DNA of 21,782 bases from CAIMMJ01 sp037131955 (GTDB lineage: Bacteria > Bacteroidota > Bacteroidia > UBA4408), in assembly GCA_037131955.1 (NCBI GenBank), contig JBAXQC010000049.1, forward strand, positions 1 through 21,782, read 5' to 3'. A program made the position numbers and the translations under genes. Below, piece after piece: positions 8,123 to 15,536 of the stretch (the first letter of the stretch is position 1; each line of letters starts with the position of its first letter). The notes under the pieces were generated by a model. That model searched no databases. It had not been told where the DNA came from and saw only the letters and a program-made list of their open reading frames with translations.

Positions 8123-9403
8123 TTAACTCTTAATCAAATAATTAATACAATTTATTGTTATCTTAGTAATTAACGAATCATTTAAATTTTCCTTTAAGAC
8201 CCAATTATCATTGCCAATAACAATAAGCTTGCCCGAATTTTTACTTTTTTGAAAGTGAAAAATACCAGTAACCGTTTGGCCTTTTTTATAGACCCCTAGA
8301 TCATAAGCAAGGATTTCGTTTCTGTAAAAATTTAAAACTTTGTTATTGGGGCGTGGATGTGCAGCAAAATTATTGTTCAAAACAGCCACTGCATTTCCAT
8401 AATCGGTATTAATTGCTATATAATTAGTATTAATCCCTATAAAAATTGGATGTTCTTTTGATATTATTTTATATCCTCCAAACGATAGAAGAGTTGTTTT
8501 TGTTTGATTACATAATTCATAGCTACAGCCAACCGTTAGTGCATTGCTATTTATTTTATTCCATAGTACCTGATTTTTAATTATTGTATCACCATTATCA
8601 GGCAACTTAAATGAAATAGTTTTATGAACATAATCATATTCCATTTTATTGTTCATTAATCTAGAACAAACAGCCAAAACATTTCCTCCATTGGCATTAA
8701 ATTGCTCAAAGCAATTTCTTTGTTTATAAGTCCAAAATGCCGAATAGCCATATAATAGTAAAGTTTGTGTGTTTGATAAACAAAGTGTTTTCTCCAAATC
8801 TAAATCACTGATGAAATTAATATTTCTCTTGCTACAAACGCTGTCTATCCAATTCAGAAAGTACGAATATTCATCGCTAATTTTAAGCGTTCTTTTTAAA
8901 CTTAACTTATTAGCAGGAATTGAGTTTTTTGAATTGCTTTCAGTGAAACTCCTCCCACCCACATTATTTATGGCCATTAAATTTCCATAAGGAAACACAA
9001 TAGTTATGGCATTTTTTTTTGTAATTTCTTTAACTAAAAATGGCACTACATTACCAATAAAATAAATGCCACTCTTTAACTTTTTTGTATTATAAATAAA
9101 CTCGTACTGGTAGTTGAATCCGTTTTGATAGGCCAGTGTATCTTTGATTTTTGCTTGCGGAATAACATCCAAAATTAATGAATCTATTTTTTGACTTTTA
9201 ATGGTGTAGATATAAACTAAACCTTTTTTGTTTGCTATTTTTGAATTTAGAAAAAAACGAAGATTATCTCCCCTATCAACAGAAAATTCTATTGGGTAAC
9301 CGTCAACAATTTCGATTTCTGTAGAATATTTTTCTCGATTATATACATATATTGCAGAAAAAATAAAGACTATTACAAAAGCAATTTTTGAAACTATTTT
9401 CAT
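8123..9403 (-). CDS. Membrane-anchored protein with N,N-dimethylformamidase large-subunit-like domain
   Basis: This 426-residue protein has one N-terminal hydrophobic segment (residues 5-20, KIAFVIVFIFSAIYVY), so it is probably anchored and extracytoplasmic. A beta-rich region (30-125) precedes a Rossmann/amidotransferase-like part. ITIVFPYGNLMAINNVGGRS (133-152), EYSYFLNWIDS, FISDLDLEK and GYSAFWTYKQRNCFEQFNANGG (219-240) match, as I remember them, the segments 'YNNWGG', 'TDLDL' and 'GHDEYWS..MR....AFIA.GGN' of the dimethylformamidase beta-subunit-like family. The His-Asp-Glu of that relative's motif is Tyr-Ser-Ala here, so any activity may differ. It is the first gene of a two-gene leftward unit and its start overlaps the divergent O-antigen-ligase-like gene. 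Family assignment is moderate; substrate unknown. Confidence 0.6.
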   Translation of the reverse strand: MKIVSKIAFVIVFIFSAIYVYNREKYSTEIEIVDGYPIEFSVDRGDNLRFFLNSKIANKKGLVYIYTIKSQKIDSLILDVIPQAKIKDTLAYQNGFNYQYEFIYNTKKLKSGIYFIGNVVPFLVKEITKKNAITIVFPYGNLMAINNVGGRSFTESNSKNSIPANKLSLKRTLKISDEYSYFLNWIDSVCSKRNINFISDLDLEKTLCLSNTQTLLLYGYSAFWTYKQRNCFEQFNANGGNVLAVCSRLMNNKMEYDYVHKTISFKLPDNGDTIIKNQVLWNKINSNALTVGCSYELCNQTKTTLLSFGGYKIISKEHPIFIGINTNYIAINTDYGNAVAVLNNNFAAHPRPNNKVLNFYRNEILAYDLGVYKKGQTVTGIFHFQKSKNSGKLIVIGNDNWVLKENLNDSLITKITINCINYLIKS

Positions 9404-10632
9404 TTGTGGATTTACAAAATACGATAAAATTAAGCGGCATTAAAAATAATTTAATTTTATTAATTTCATTTACCCTTCCCTTAAACAAGTCTTTAATGCC
9501 GTGGCTAATTGCTTGTGCATTGCTATTTTTTCTCTTGGAAGGCAAGTTAAAAGACAAATTAAATTCTTTACACAATAAATATTTTTACCTTTCTATTTCC
9601 CTTTACCTATTATATTTAATAGGTTCTTTCTATTCATCTAATTCAAAAAATACAGAGTTTGAATTAGTACAAAAACTAAGTTTAATTTTATTACCCGCAC
9701 TATTCTTTTCGGAGGATTCCTTTGAAAATAATTTTGTTTTTACAATTAAGAAAAGCTTTATTCTAGGCTGTATTTTAGGCTCAATAATATGTTTGCTAAA
9801 TGCTTTTTTGCATTACTACCATTCAAGAAATGCAGATTATTTTTTTTACGCTAACTTTTCTAAAATTATGCACCCCTCTTATTTTGCCATGTACCTGAAT
9901 TTTGCATGTGCAATTTTAATTTTAGAAAGGGGAGTTTTTAAATCCCCCTTTTTTTCTAATCTTACCTTTCTTTTTTTTGTGTTTATTATTATTTTACTTT
10001 CCAGCAAAAGTGGTGTAATTACTTTATTTTTTATTTTAATTTTTAAGTTAATTCTATACGCTATACAAAAAAAGAAGTACCTTAAATCTGCAATTATTTC
10101 AGGCATATTTATTTTACTAATTGGTTCGTTTATTGTTAGTTTTCCTCAAAGCACTTCCAGGCTCCATCAAATGTACCAAGCATTAAATTCTAATGAAGAA
10201 GGGTTTAATTCTACTACAGGAAGAATTTCTATTTGGAAAAATTCTTTACAAATAATTGCAAAAATTAGTGTGCTAGGAGTTGGCACCGGAGATGCAAAGG
10301 ATGAAATTTTAAAGCACTACCAATTAAAAAACGAAAAAGAATTGTATTCCAAAAAATTAAATTCTCACAACCAGTTTTTGCAAACAACTATTGCAATAGG
10401 GCTACCAGGCTTAATTGTATTACTACTAATTTTAGGGATTCCTCTCTTTCTCTTTTACAGACAGTCAGATTTTTCGGCAGTAATTTTTGTACTGTTAATA
10501 GTTTTTAATTTCCTTTTTGAATCTATGCTAGAAACTCAAGCAGGAGTTATTTTCTTTTCCTTTTTCTTGTTTTTATTCTGGAAAGAGAATGCATCGAAAG
10601 AAAAAACTCAACTCAAAAACCTTTCTTTGTAA
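9388..10632 (+). CDS. Second O-antigen ligase/polymerase-like membrane protein
   Basis: This is a protein of about 414 residues with ten or more hydrophobic segments. It has the Wzy_C/ligase signature: TTGRISIWKNSLQII, LGVGTGDAKDE (around residue 297) and NSHNQFLQTTIAIG (around 325). ILLSSKSGVITLFFIL is also typical of O-antigen ligase family proteins. The start is ambiguous. TTG at 9388 overlaps the divergent gene by 16 bp, while GTG at 9406, in the same frame, removes the overlap and six residues. At the 3' end it overlaps the convergent DCC gene by 25 bp. With another such protein at 1529-2875, one may be the polymerase and this one the ligase (for example O-antigen to lipid A core or to protein), but that is inference. 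Confidence 0.82.
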   Translation: MKLFSFVDLQNTIKLSGIKNNLILLISFTLPLNKSLMPWLIACALLFFLLEGKLKDKLNSLHNKYFYLSISLYLLYLIGSFYSSNSKNTEFELVQKLSLILLPALFFSEDSFENNFVFTIKKSFILGCILGSIICLLNAFLHYYHSRNADYFFYANFSKIMHPSYFAMYLNFACAILILERGVFKSPFFSNLTFLFFVFIIILLSSKSGVITLFFILIFKLILYAIQKKKYLKSAIISGIFILLIGSFIVSFPQSTSRLHQMYQALNSNEEGFNSTTGRISIWKNSLQIIAKISVLGVGTGDAKDEILKHYQLKNEKELYSKKLNSHNQFLQTTIAIGLPGLIVLLLILGIPLFLFYRQSDFSAVIFVLLIVFNFLFESMLETQAGVIFFSFFLFLFWKENASKEKTQLKNLSL

Positions 10633-11012
10633 TCTTTTTCAACCCAACAGCTCGCTGCTTTTCCAAACCACTTTATCCTATTTGTTGCAATTACATCGTA
10701 GAAATAATCTCTAATAAACCCAGGAATAATAATTAAAATAAAAAGAATTGGCCAAAAACCATCTAAGTGTTTTGCTATTTTTAATGCAGCAGTTGATTTA
10801 AAAAATATTTTATTATCTTCTAACAAAAGTATTGAATTGAATTCTATGGAAATAGGAAGCTGTTTTTTTATTAATTCTTTGGCAATTTCTGATTGCAACG
10901 AAGCCAATTTTATTTTAGCAGTTTTATCTCTTTTTATAATAAACTGAACACTTCTGTTGCACAAATTGCAGTCCCCATCAAATAAAACTATCAAACTTTT
11001 TTCTGGTTTCAT
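10608..11012 (-). CDS. DCC-family thiol-disulfide oxidoreductase (DUF393)
   Basis: This small protein (134 residues from the ATG at 11012) is defined by LFDGDCNLCNRSVQFI near the N-terminus. The Asp-x2-Cys-x2-Cys core (Asp12, Cys15, Cys18) is the signature of the DCC/DUF393 family, predicted thioredoxin-fold redox proteins. A C-terminal hydrophobic stretch (GFWPILFILIIIPGFIRD) is also typical. A GTG at 11030 would add six residues, but a good TAnnTTTG promoter core at 11039-11032 would place the transcript start inside that extension, so I prefer ATG 11012. The 3' end overlaps the O-antigen-ligase-like gene tail to tail. It diverges from the 2-epimerase gene. Role in this locus is unclear. 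Confidence 0.86.
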   Translation of the reverse strand: MKPEKSLIVLFDGDCNLCNRSVQFIIKRDKTAKIKLASLQSEIAKELIKKQLPISIEFNSILLLEDNKIFFKSTAALKIAKHLDGFWPILFILIIIPGFIRDYFYDVIATNRIKWFGKAASCWVEKDYKERFLS

Positions 11013-11031
11013 TAATAAAATACTTTGCACA

Positions 11032-11060
11032 CAAATTTACTTATATTAATTTCAAATATA
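11032..11060 (-). promoter_or_regulatory. Candidate promoter cores for the DCC gene
   Basis: Two leftward matches to the Bacteroidota -7 consensus TAnnTTTG lie upstream of the DCC gene: TAAATTTG (11039-11032) and TATATTTG (11060-11053). The nearer one is 19 nt from the ATG at 11012. No clear -33 TTTG element is seen. Matches are exact, but promoter activity is inferred. Confidence 0.42.
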
Positions 11061-11067
11061 TATTCCT

Positions 11068-11075
11068 TACATTTG
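11068..11075 (+). promoter_or_regulatory. Candidate promoter core for the 2-epimerase gene
   Basis: TACATTTG matches the Bacteroidota TAnnTTTG -7 element exactly and ends 19 nt before the ATG at 11095. A leftward TATATTTG lies 7 bp away on the other strand, so the two cores are arranged back to back. The -33 element is weak. Confidence 0.45.
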
Positions 11076-11094
11076 AAATGAAAATAATTTAAAC

Positions 11095-12165
11095 ATGAAA
11101 CTCATCACAATTGTTGGTGCCAGACCACAATTTATTAAAGCAGCAGCACTTGGTCGTCAGTTAAAATTGCACCCTACAATTCAAGAAATAATCGTACACA
11201 CAGGTCAGCATTTCGATAAAAACATGAGCGATGTTTTTTTTGATGAAATGATGATTCCCAAACCAAAGTATAATTTAGAAGTAAATAGTTTGAGTCACGG
11301 TGCTATGACAGGCAGAATGATTGAAAAAATTGAGGAAGTTTTATTCTTAGAGAAGCCGGATTTATTGCTGGTTTACGGCGATACTAATTCTACTTTGGCA
11401 GGTGCTTTAGCAGCAAAAAAACTAAACATAAAAGTTGCTCATATTGAAGCAGGCTTGCGAAGCTTTAATATGCAAATGCCTGAAGAAATTAATAGAATCT
11501 TAACAGACAGAATTAGTGATGTTCTTTTTTGCCCCACAGATACAGCACTAAAAAATTTAAAGATAGAAGGATACGAAAATTTTGATTGCACCATTGTAAA
11601 AAATGGAGATGTTATGATGGATGTAGCCTTGTTTTATGCAGAAATATCTTCTCAAAAATCAAAAATTATTGATCAATTAAACTGTAATGAATTTGTTTTA
11701 GCAACTATTCATCGCCCAGAAAATACTGATGATGTAGAGAGTTTAAAAAATATTATTTCTGCATTTAATACCATTGCACAAAAAACAAATCTAGTATTGC
11801 CACTTCATCCAAGAACAAAAGCAATTATTGAAAAAAATAATATCAAAACTTTTTTTAAAATTACAGAGCCTGTTGGATATTTTGACATGTTGGAATTGCT
11901 TAAATATTGCAAACTTATAATTACAGATAGTGGTGGTTTGCAAAAAGAAGCGTTTTATTTTCACAAACATTGCGTAACCATTCGCAAACAAACAGAATGG
12001 TTAGAATTAATTAGTGGAGGCTTTAGTTGTTTAGTTGATTCAAAATCTGAGGATATTATTAATGCTTATGAAAAAATGGAAAACAAAAAGTCCGATTTTA
12101 ATATTGACTATTTTGGAAATGGAAATGCTTCGGAAATTGTGGTTAACACGCTTTTAAAATTTTAG
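11095..12165 (+). CDS. wecB: UDP-N-acetylglucosamine 2-epimerase, non-hydrolysing
   Basis: This 356-residue protein interconverts UDP-GlcNAc and UDP-ManNAc in the cytoplasm, feeding ManNAc-type sugars into surface glycans. Family motifs are intact: IVGARPQFIKAA (6-17), HTGQHFDKNMSD (35-46), VYGDTNSTLAGALAA (93-107, with Asp96), HIEAGLRSFNMQMPEEINR (116-134, with Glu118 and Glu131), TIHRPENTD, and TDSGGLQKEA with VTIRKQTEW near the C-terminus. Length is normal. The retained TDSGG and IRKQTEW blocks fit the non-hydrolysing enzyme. It has its own promoter candidate and ends 2 nt before a convergent glycosyltransferase. Enzymes of this fold can also act on other UDP-HexNAc derivatives, so the substrate is probable rather than proven. 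Confidence 0.9.
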   Translation: MKLITIVGARPQFIKAAALGRQLKLHPTIQEIIVHTGQHFDKNMSDVFFDEMMIPKPKYNLEVNSLSHGAMTGRMIEKIEEVLFLEKPDLLLVYGDTNSTLAGALAAKKLNIKVAHIEAGLRSFNMQMPEEINRILTDRISDVLFCPTDTALKNLKIEGYENFDCTIVKNGDVMMDVALFYAEISSQKSKIIDQLNCNEFVLATIHRPENTDDVESLKNIISAFNTIAQKTNLVLPLHPRTKAIIEKNNIKTFFKITEPVGYFDMLELLKYCKLIITDSGGLQKEAFYFHKHCVTIRKQTEWLELISGGFSCLVDSKSEDIINAYEKMENKKSDFNIDYFGNGNASEIVVNTLLKF

Positions 12166-12167
12166 TT

Positions 12168-13124
12168 TTACTCCTTTCTAACAATCATTAAGCCTTTAAT
12201 AAATCCCAAGCCATAAGCTAAATGCAAAATAAAAAAAATGTATACAGCGGCTATTTTCTGAACAATACTTAATTTAGTTTTTACTACAGATGCAAATGCT
12301 CCTATCAAGTAAGCTAACAGTGGTAACAAAACAATAGGAAATATAGAAAATAAAAAAACAGCTGCAACTAAGTACAATACAAAAGCAGTAGGAACTAAAT
12401 GCCTGATTCTTATAGATTCTTTTATTTTAAATAACACCTTTGGTTTATACAATCCATATTCAAAATATTGTTTAAATAATTTTTTAGGACTGCTCCTCAC
12501 AAAATATTCACATTGCATTTCAGGCACCATCAAAATTTTATACCCTAAAGAATTCATTCTGTAATGAAATTCATCGTCTTGGTTTCTTACTAAGCTCTCA
12601 TCCAAAAGTCCGGCTTGTTCAAAAACTTCTCTTTTGTATGTAGCAAAAGCAACGCTCTGAACGTATTGCTTTGTTCTAGATGTCCTAAATTCTGTACCTC
12701 CTACTCCAAACTTACTGCTCATACATTCTGCAATAATTTCTCCCCAAAATTCTTTTCCTTTTTGTATTAATGGTCCTCCAACTGCATCACATTCGCCCGA
12801 CGACAAATACTTAACAGCATTTTCAAAAAATTCTTTTGGATAATTGGCATGTGCTCCAAGAAATGAAATATATTTTCCTTTGCTTAATGCAAATGCTTTA
12901 TTAAATCCAGGAGATACAAACTTTTGTGGATTATCTACTAAAAAAACGTTAGGGTATTTTCTTCTTACAGATTCAATTATTTCTTTGCTATTGTCTGTTG
13001 AACCTCCGTCTATAAAAAATATTTCTTTTTCTATTTTATCCAACGTAAAACTGTGCACCAAGTTTTCAATGTTATCGGCCTCATTCAGTACAGGACATAA
13101 AATACTAATTAACGGTTCTTTCAA
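12168..13124 (-). CDS. Glycosyltransferase family 2, ExoA-like, with C-terminal membrane segments
   Basis: This 318-residue protein has an N-terminal GT2 (GT-A fold) domain: ISILCPVLNEADNIENLV (6-23), FFIDGGSTDNSKEII (36-50), ISFLGAHANYPKEFF and NQDDEFHYRMNSLGYKI. About three hydrophobic segments occupy the C-terminal 90 residues. The layout resembles succinoglycan-type ExoA enzymes, which act on lipid-linked glycans at the inner membrane. In ExoA-like proteins, as I recall them, the segment aligned to GAHANYP reads DAHARYP; here the Asp is Gly, which might alter metal binding. The start is TTG at 13124, and no ATG is available upstream. It lies downstream of the GAPDH terminator, so it probably has its own promoter. 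Confidence 0.84.
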   Translation of the reverse strand: MKEPLISILCPVLNEADNIENLVHSFTLDKIEKEIFFIDGGSTDNSKEIIESVRRKYPNVFLVDNPQKFVSPGFNKAFALSKGKYISFLGAHANYPKEFFENAVKYLSSGECDAVGGPLIQKGKEFWGEIIAECMSSKFGVGGTEFRTSRTKQYVQSVAFATYKREVFEQAGLLDESLVRNQDDEFHYRMNSLGYKILMVPEMQCEYFVRSSPKKLFKQYFEYGLYKPKVLFKIKESIRIRHLVPTAFVLYLVAAVFLFSIFPIVLLPLLAYLIGAFASVVKTKLSIVQKIAAVYIFFILHLAYGLGFIKGLMIVRKE

Positions 13125-13140
13125 AAGAAATTATTTTTTA

Positions 13141-13148
13141 CGAATGTA
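13141..13148 (-). promoter_or_regulatory. Candidate promoter core for the GT2 gene
   Basis: On the minus strand this reads TACATTCG, one mismatch from TAnnTTTG. It ends 16 nt before the TTG start at 13124, a spacing like that of the other candidate promoters here. The gene sits just beyond a strong terminator, which makes a promoter in this short gap necessary unless read-through occurs. Confidence 0.3.
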
Positions 13149-13174
13149 AGTTTTTTTCTTTTTCAATTTCTTAG

Positions 13175-13201
13175 AAAAAAAAAGGGAGAATTTCTTCTCC
13201 C
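13175..13201 (-). terminator. Intrinsic terminator of the GAPDH gene
   Basis: On the minus strand, GGGAGAA (13201-13195), a GAAA tetraloop and TTCTCCC (13190-13184) form a perfect 7-bp hairpin. It is followed directly by nine T residues (13183-13175). It begins 25 nt past the GAPDH stop codon. This is a textbook rho-independent terminator with a stable GNRA loop. Confidence 0.88.
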
Positions 13202-13226
13202 CAAATTTTACAAAAATTCTTTTTAT

Positions 13227-14684
13227 TTAATAGTACGTCAACCTTGTTACGTTAGCAATTTTTTTGCTAAAACGAATTACTTGCCTTGTATAACCGTACT
13301 CGTTATCGTACCAAACATACAACACAATATTTTTCCCGTCTTTAGAAACAATGGTTGCAGGGCTGTCAAAAATAGATGAACATGGATTGCCCACTAAGTC
13401 CGAAGAAACCAGTTCGTTGCTAAACGAATATTGTATTTGCTCTACTAAATCGCCATGCAATGCAGCGTCTTTCATAATTTCATTCACCTCTTCTTTTGAA
13501 GTTGTTTTTGCAACATTCAATGATAAAATTGCCAAGGAAACATTGGGGGTGGGAACTCTTACGGCATTTCCTGTAAGCAATCCAGCCAAATGAGGCAATA
13601 CTTTTGCAACAGCTTTGTCGGCGCCAGTTTCTGTAATTACTAAATTTATTGCAGCGGCTCTTCCTCTTCTAAATTTGCTGTGATAATTGTCTAATAAATT
13701 TTGATCGTTGGTGTAAGAGTGCACTGTTTCTATATGTCCTCTTTCTATTCCAATTTTTTCGCTAATAATTTTTAATACAGGAACAATCGCATTTGTTGTG
13801 CACGAAGCGGCAGAAAAAATTGTTTCAGTAGGTTCATAAGAGTTTTGATTTACACCAAAAACAACGTTTGGAATATCACCTTTCCCCGGAGCGGTAAGCA
13901 ATACTTTTGAAATTCCTTTTGCTTGCAAATGCAAACTTAATCCTTCTCTGTCTCTTGCAATACCTGTATTGTCAATCAATAATGCATTTTCAATACCGTA
14001 TTGCGTATAATCTAAATCCTGTGGATTTTTTGCCGCCAACATTAAAATTTGATGGCCATTTACAAAAATTGATTTATTGGGCAAGTCCTCCGAAACAGTA
14101 CCTGGGAAAGGCCCATGCACAGAGTCTGTTCTTAATAGTTCTGCTCTTTTTATTATGTCTTCGTCGGAGTTGCTGCGTGTAACAATAGCTCTTAACCTTA
14201 ATTGTTCTCCTTTTCCGGCTTGCACAATAAGTTCTCTTGCAGCTATTCTTCCAATTCTTCCAAAGCCATACAATACAACATCTTTGGGGGTAATGGAATG
14301 ATCTGCTCCAACAAAATGAGCTAACTTTTTTGCTATAAAATCCTTTACTGTTATTCCTGAATTTTTTTCACTTAACCACTCTGAACTTATCTTGCCAATG
14401 TCTATTCTGGCAGGTGCTAAACCTTGCAATGCATTAATTTCTCTTGCCAAAGCCAAGGTATCTTTTACGCTTATTGGAGCTTTAATAACATTTGCGGCAT
14501 ACTGGTGCAAATTCATTATTTCGCTGGCGCTTCTATCTACCAATTGGTTGCGAAACAAAATTAGTTCTACTGACTTGTCAAACCAAAGTCTTCCAATTTC
14601 ATGAATAAGTTCAACTGCAGCTTTTTCTAGTTCAATCCAGCTACTTAGCTTTGATTCGTAATCGGTTTTTCCTTCTGCTATCAT
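13227..14684 (-). CDS. gap: Glyceraldehyde-3-phosphate dehydrogenase, long form with N-terminal extension
   Basis: This enzyme oxidises glyceraldehyde 3-phosphate to 1,3-bisphosphoglycerate with NAD(P) in the cytoplasm. The C-terminal two thirds are a full GAPDH: nucleotide-binding YGFGRIGRIAAREL (139-152), LLTAPGKGDIPNVVFGVN, catalytic Cys295 in SAASCTTNAIVP, His322 in VHSYTNDQN, and WYDNEYGYTRQVIRFS near the end. The first 130 or so residues are an additional, mostly helical segment, giving 485 residues instead of about 335. From memory this extended form is a known lineage in Bacteroidota and some proteobacteria. The ATG is at 14684, with a candidate promoter about 57 nt upstream. A strong terminator follows, so it appears monocistronic. 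Confidence 0.93.
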   Translation of the reverse strand: MIAEGKTDYESKLSSWIELEKAAVELIHEIGRLWFDKSVELILFRNQLVDRSASEIMNLHQYAANVIKAPISVKDTLALAREINALQGLAPARIDIGKISSEWLSEKNSGITVKDFIAKKLAHFVGADHSITPKDVVLYGFGRIGRIAARELIVQAGKGEQLRLRAIVTRSNSDEDIIKRAELLRTDSVHGPFPGTVSEDLPNKSIFVNGHQILMLAAKNPQDLDYTQYGIENALLIDNTGIARDREGLSLHLQAKGISKVLLTAPGKGDIPNVVFGVNQNSYEPTETIFSAASCTTNAIVPVLKIISEKIGIERGHIETVHSYTNDQNLLDNYHSKFRRGRAAAINLVITETGADKAVAKVLPHLAGLLTGNAVRVPTPNVSLAILSLNVAKTTSKEEVNEIMKDAALHGDLVEQIQYSFSNELVSSDLVGNPCSSIFDSPATIVSKDGKNIVLYVWYDNEYGYTRQVIRFSKKIANVTRLTYY

Positions 14685-14740
14685 TTTTTTAAGTTAAGTT
14701 TTTAATTGATTTTATTAAATGTTTGATAAAAAATGTGCCG

Positions 14741-14748
14741 CAAAATTA
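14741..14748 (-). promoter_or_regulatory. Candidate promoter core for the GAPDH gene
   Basis: On the minus strand the sequence is TAATTTTG, an exact TAnnTTTG match, 56 nt upstream of the GAPDH ATG. No -33 TTTG is obvious. The longer leader than at other genes here leaves room for a 5' UTR of about 50 nt. Confidence 0.4.
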
Positions 14749-14841
14749 TACTTTTTAACGCTATTTTTTGCCTTGTAATTAGAAATAAGTGGCAATATAT
14801 TATAAAATCTCTAAGTGTTGTTATGACAAATACCTTTATGG

Positions 14842-14881
14842 TTTTGAAGCATAAAAACATTTATGCTTCAAAATTTTTTTT
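14842..14881 (+). terminator. Strong hairpin with T-tract on the plus strand
   Basis: TTTTGAAGCATAAA (14842-14855), loop AACA, and TTTATGCTTCAAAA (14860-14873) form a perfect 14-bp stem, followed on the plus strand by eight T residues (14874-14881). By the U-tract rule it terminates rightward transcripts. It also lies just past the stop of the leftward outer-membrane-type gene (14880), where a terminator would be expected, but in that direction no T-run follows the stem. The hairpin is certain; its direction of action is not. Confidence 0.7.
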
Positions 14882-15536
14882 ATTTATATTGAATTCCCGG
14901 CTGAGTATTATTTGGGCTTTTAGGAATTGTTTTCATGGGTTTAGTTTGCCCAAATCTATAGCACAAAAAAATACTTGACCAATATGGACGACCAAATGCA
15001 AATTCAAAACCTATTCCTATGTCTTCTGTAAGAAAACCTCTGTAACCCATTAATGCCTGAAATGAATAACCTGAATACAATGAAAAAGCATCGTTTGGAA
15101 TATTGTTTACGGGCAGTGTGCTCCTAAAATTAAACAAAGAATAACCAACTCTAGCACCAACGTAAAAATCATTTTTTTCTGATTTTTTTGTCAAATGTAA
15201 CAATGACCTAAATGCGAAATTGTTGTGAATGATACTAAATTTATCAGTAAAGTTTCCGTTTTTTCGGCTCAAAGTAAAACTTTGTGCAGAATAAATAAAC
15301 CCTAAACTAAAAACAGAATCTATGGCATTGTCGTAACTCGCCGAAAGCATTGGTGTAATAGACAATTGCTGTCCGTTTACTGTTAGTGCTGTATTTGCAA
15401 CTCTTAGTACAATGCCTAAAACAGATGAACCTGCTCCCACTGTAAATACTTGTTGCCCCGGTCTGTTTTGTGAATATAATTTTGCACCAAAAACAAATTG
15501 CACTGCAAGAAAAAATAGTAATCCTAACTTTTTCAT
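14880..15536 (-). CDS. Outer-membrane beta-barrel-type protein, paralogue of the preceding gene
   Basis: This 218-residue protein has a clear signal peptide (MKKLGLLFFLAVQFVFGAKLYSQ, cleavage near residue 23). The mature chain is made of alternating amphipathic strands such as FYVGARVGYSLFNF, FQALMGYRGF and IGIGFEFAFGRPYWSSIFLCYRFG, as in small outer-membrane barrels of Bacteroidota. No enzymatic motif is visible. It overlaps the upstream gene by ATGA (15533-15536), so the two are translationally coupled. Both share the signal-peptide ending KLYSQ, a FY.G.R..Y segment and a '.GRPY......Y' C-terminal strand, indicating tandem duplication. The C-terminal tail after the last strand (KTIPKSPNNTQPG) is longer than in its partner. 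Function unknown. Confidence 0.75.
   Translation of the reverse strand: MKKLGLLFFLAVQFVFGAKLYSQNRPGQQVFTVGAGSSVLGIVLRVANTALTVNGQQLSITPMLSASYDNAIDSVFSLGFIYSAQSFTLSRKNGNFTDKFSIIHNNFAFRSLLHLTKKSEKNDFYVGARVGYSLFNFRSTLPVNNIPNDAFSLYSGYSFQALMGYRGFLTEDIGIGFEFAFGRPYWSSIFLCYRFGQTKPMKTIPKSPNNTQPGIQYK

Noticed and set aside
9339..9575. 78-codon minus-strand frame across the divergent start region
   Set aside because: It overlaps two better-supported genes and has no recognisable features.
14733..14978. Possible 81-codon plus-strand gene upstream of the hairpin
   Set aside because: It runs through the hairpin and into the antisense of a real gene, and its translation has no recognisable domain or signal.
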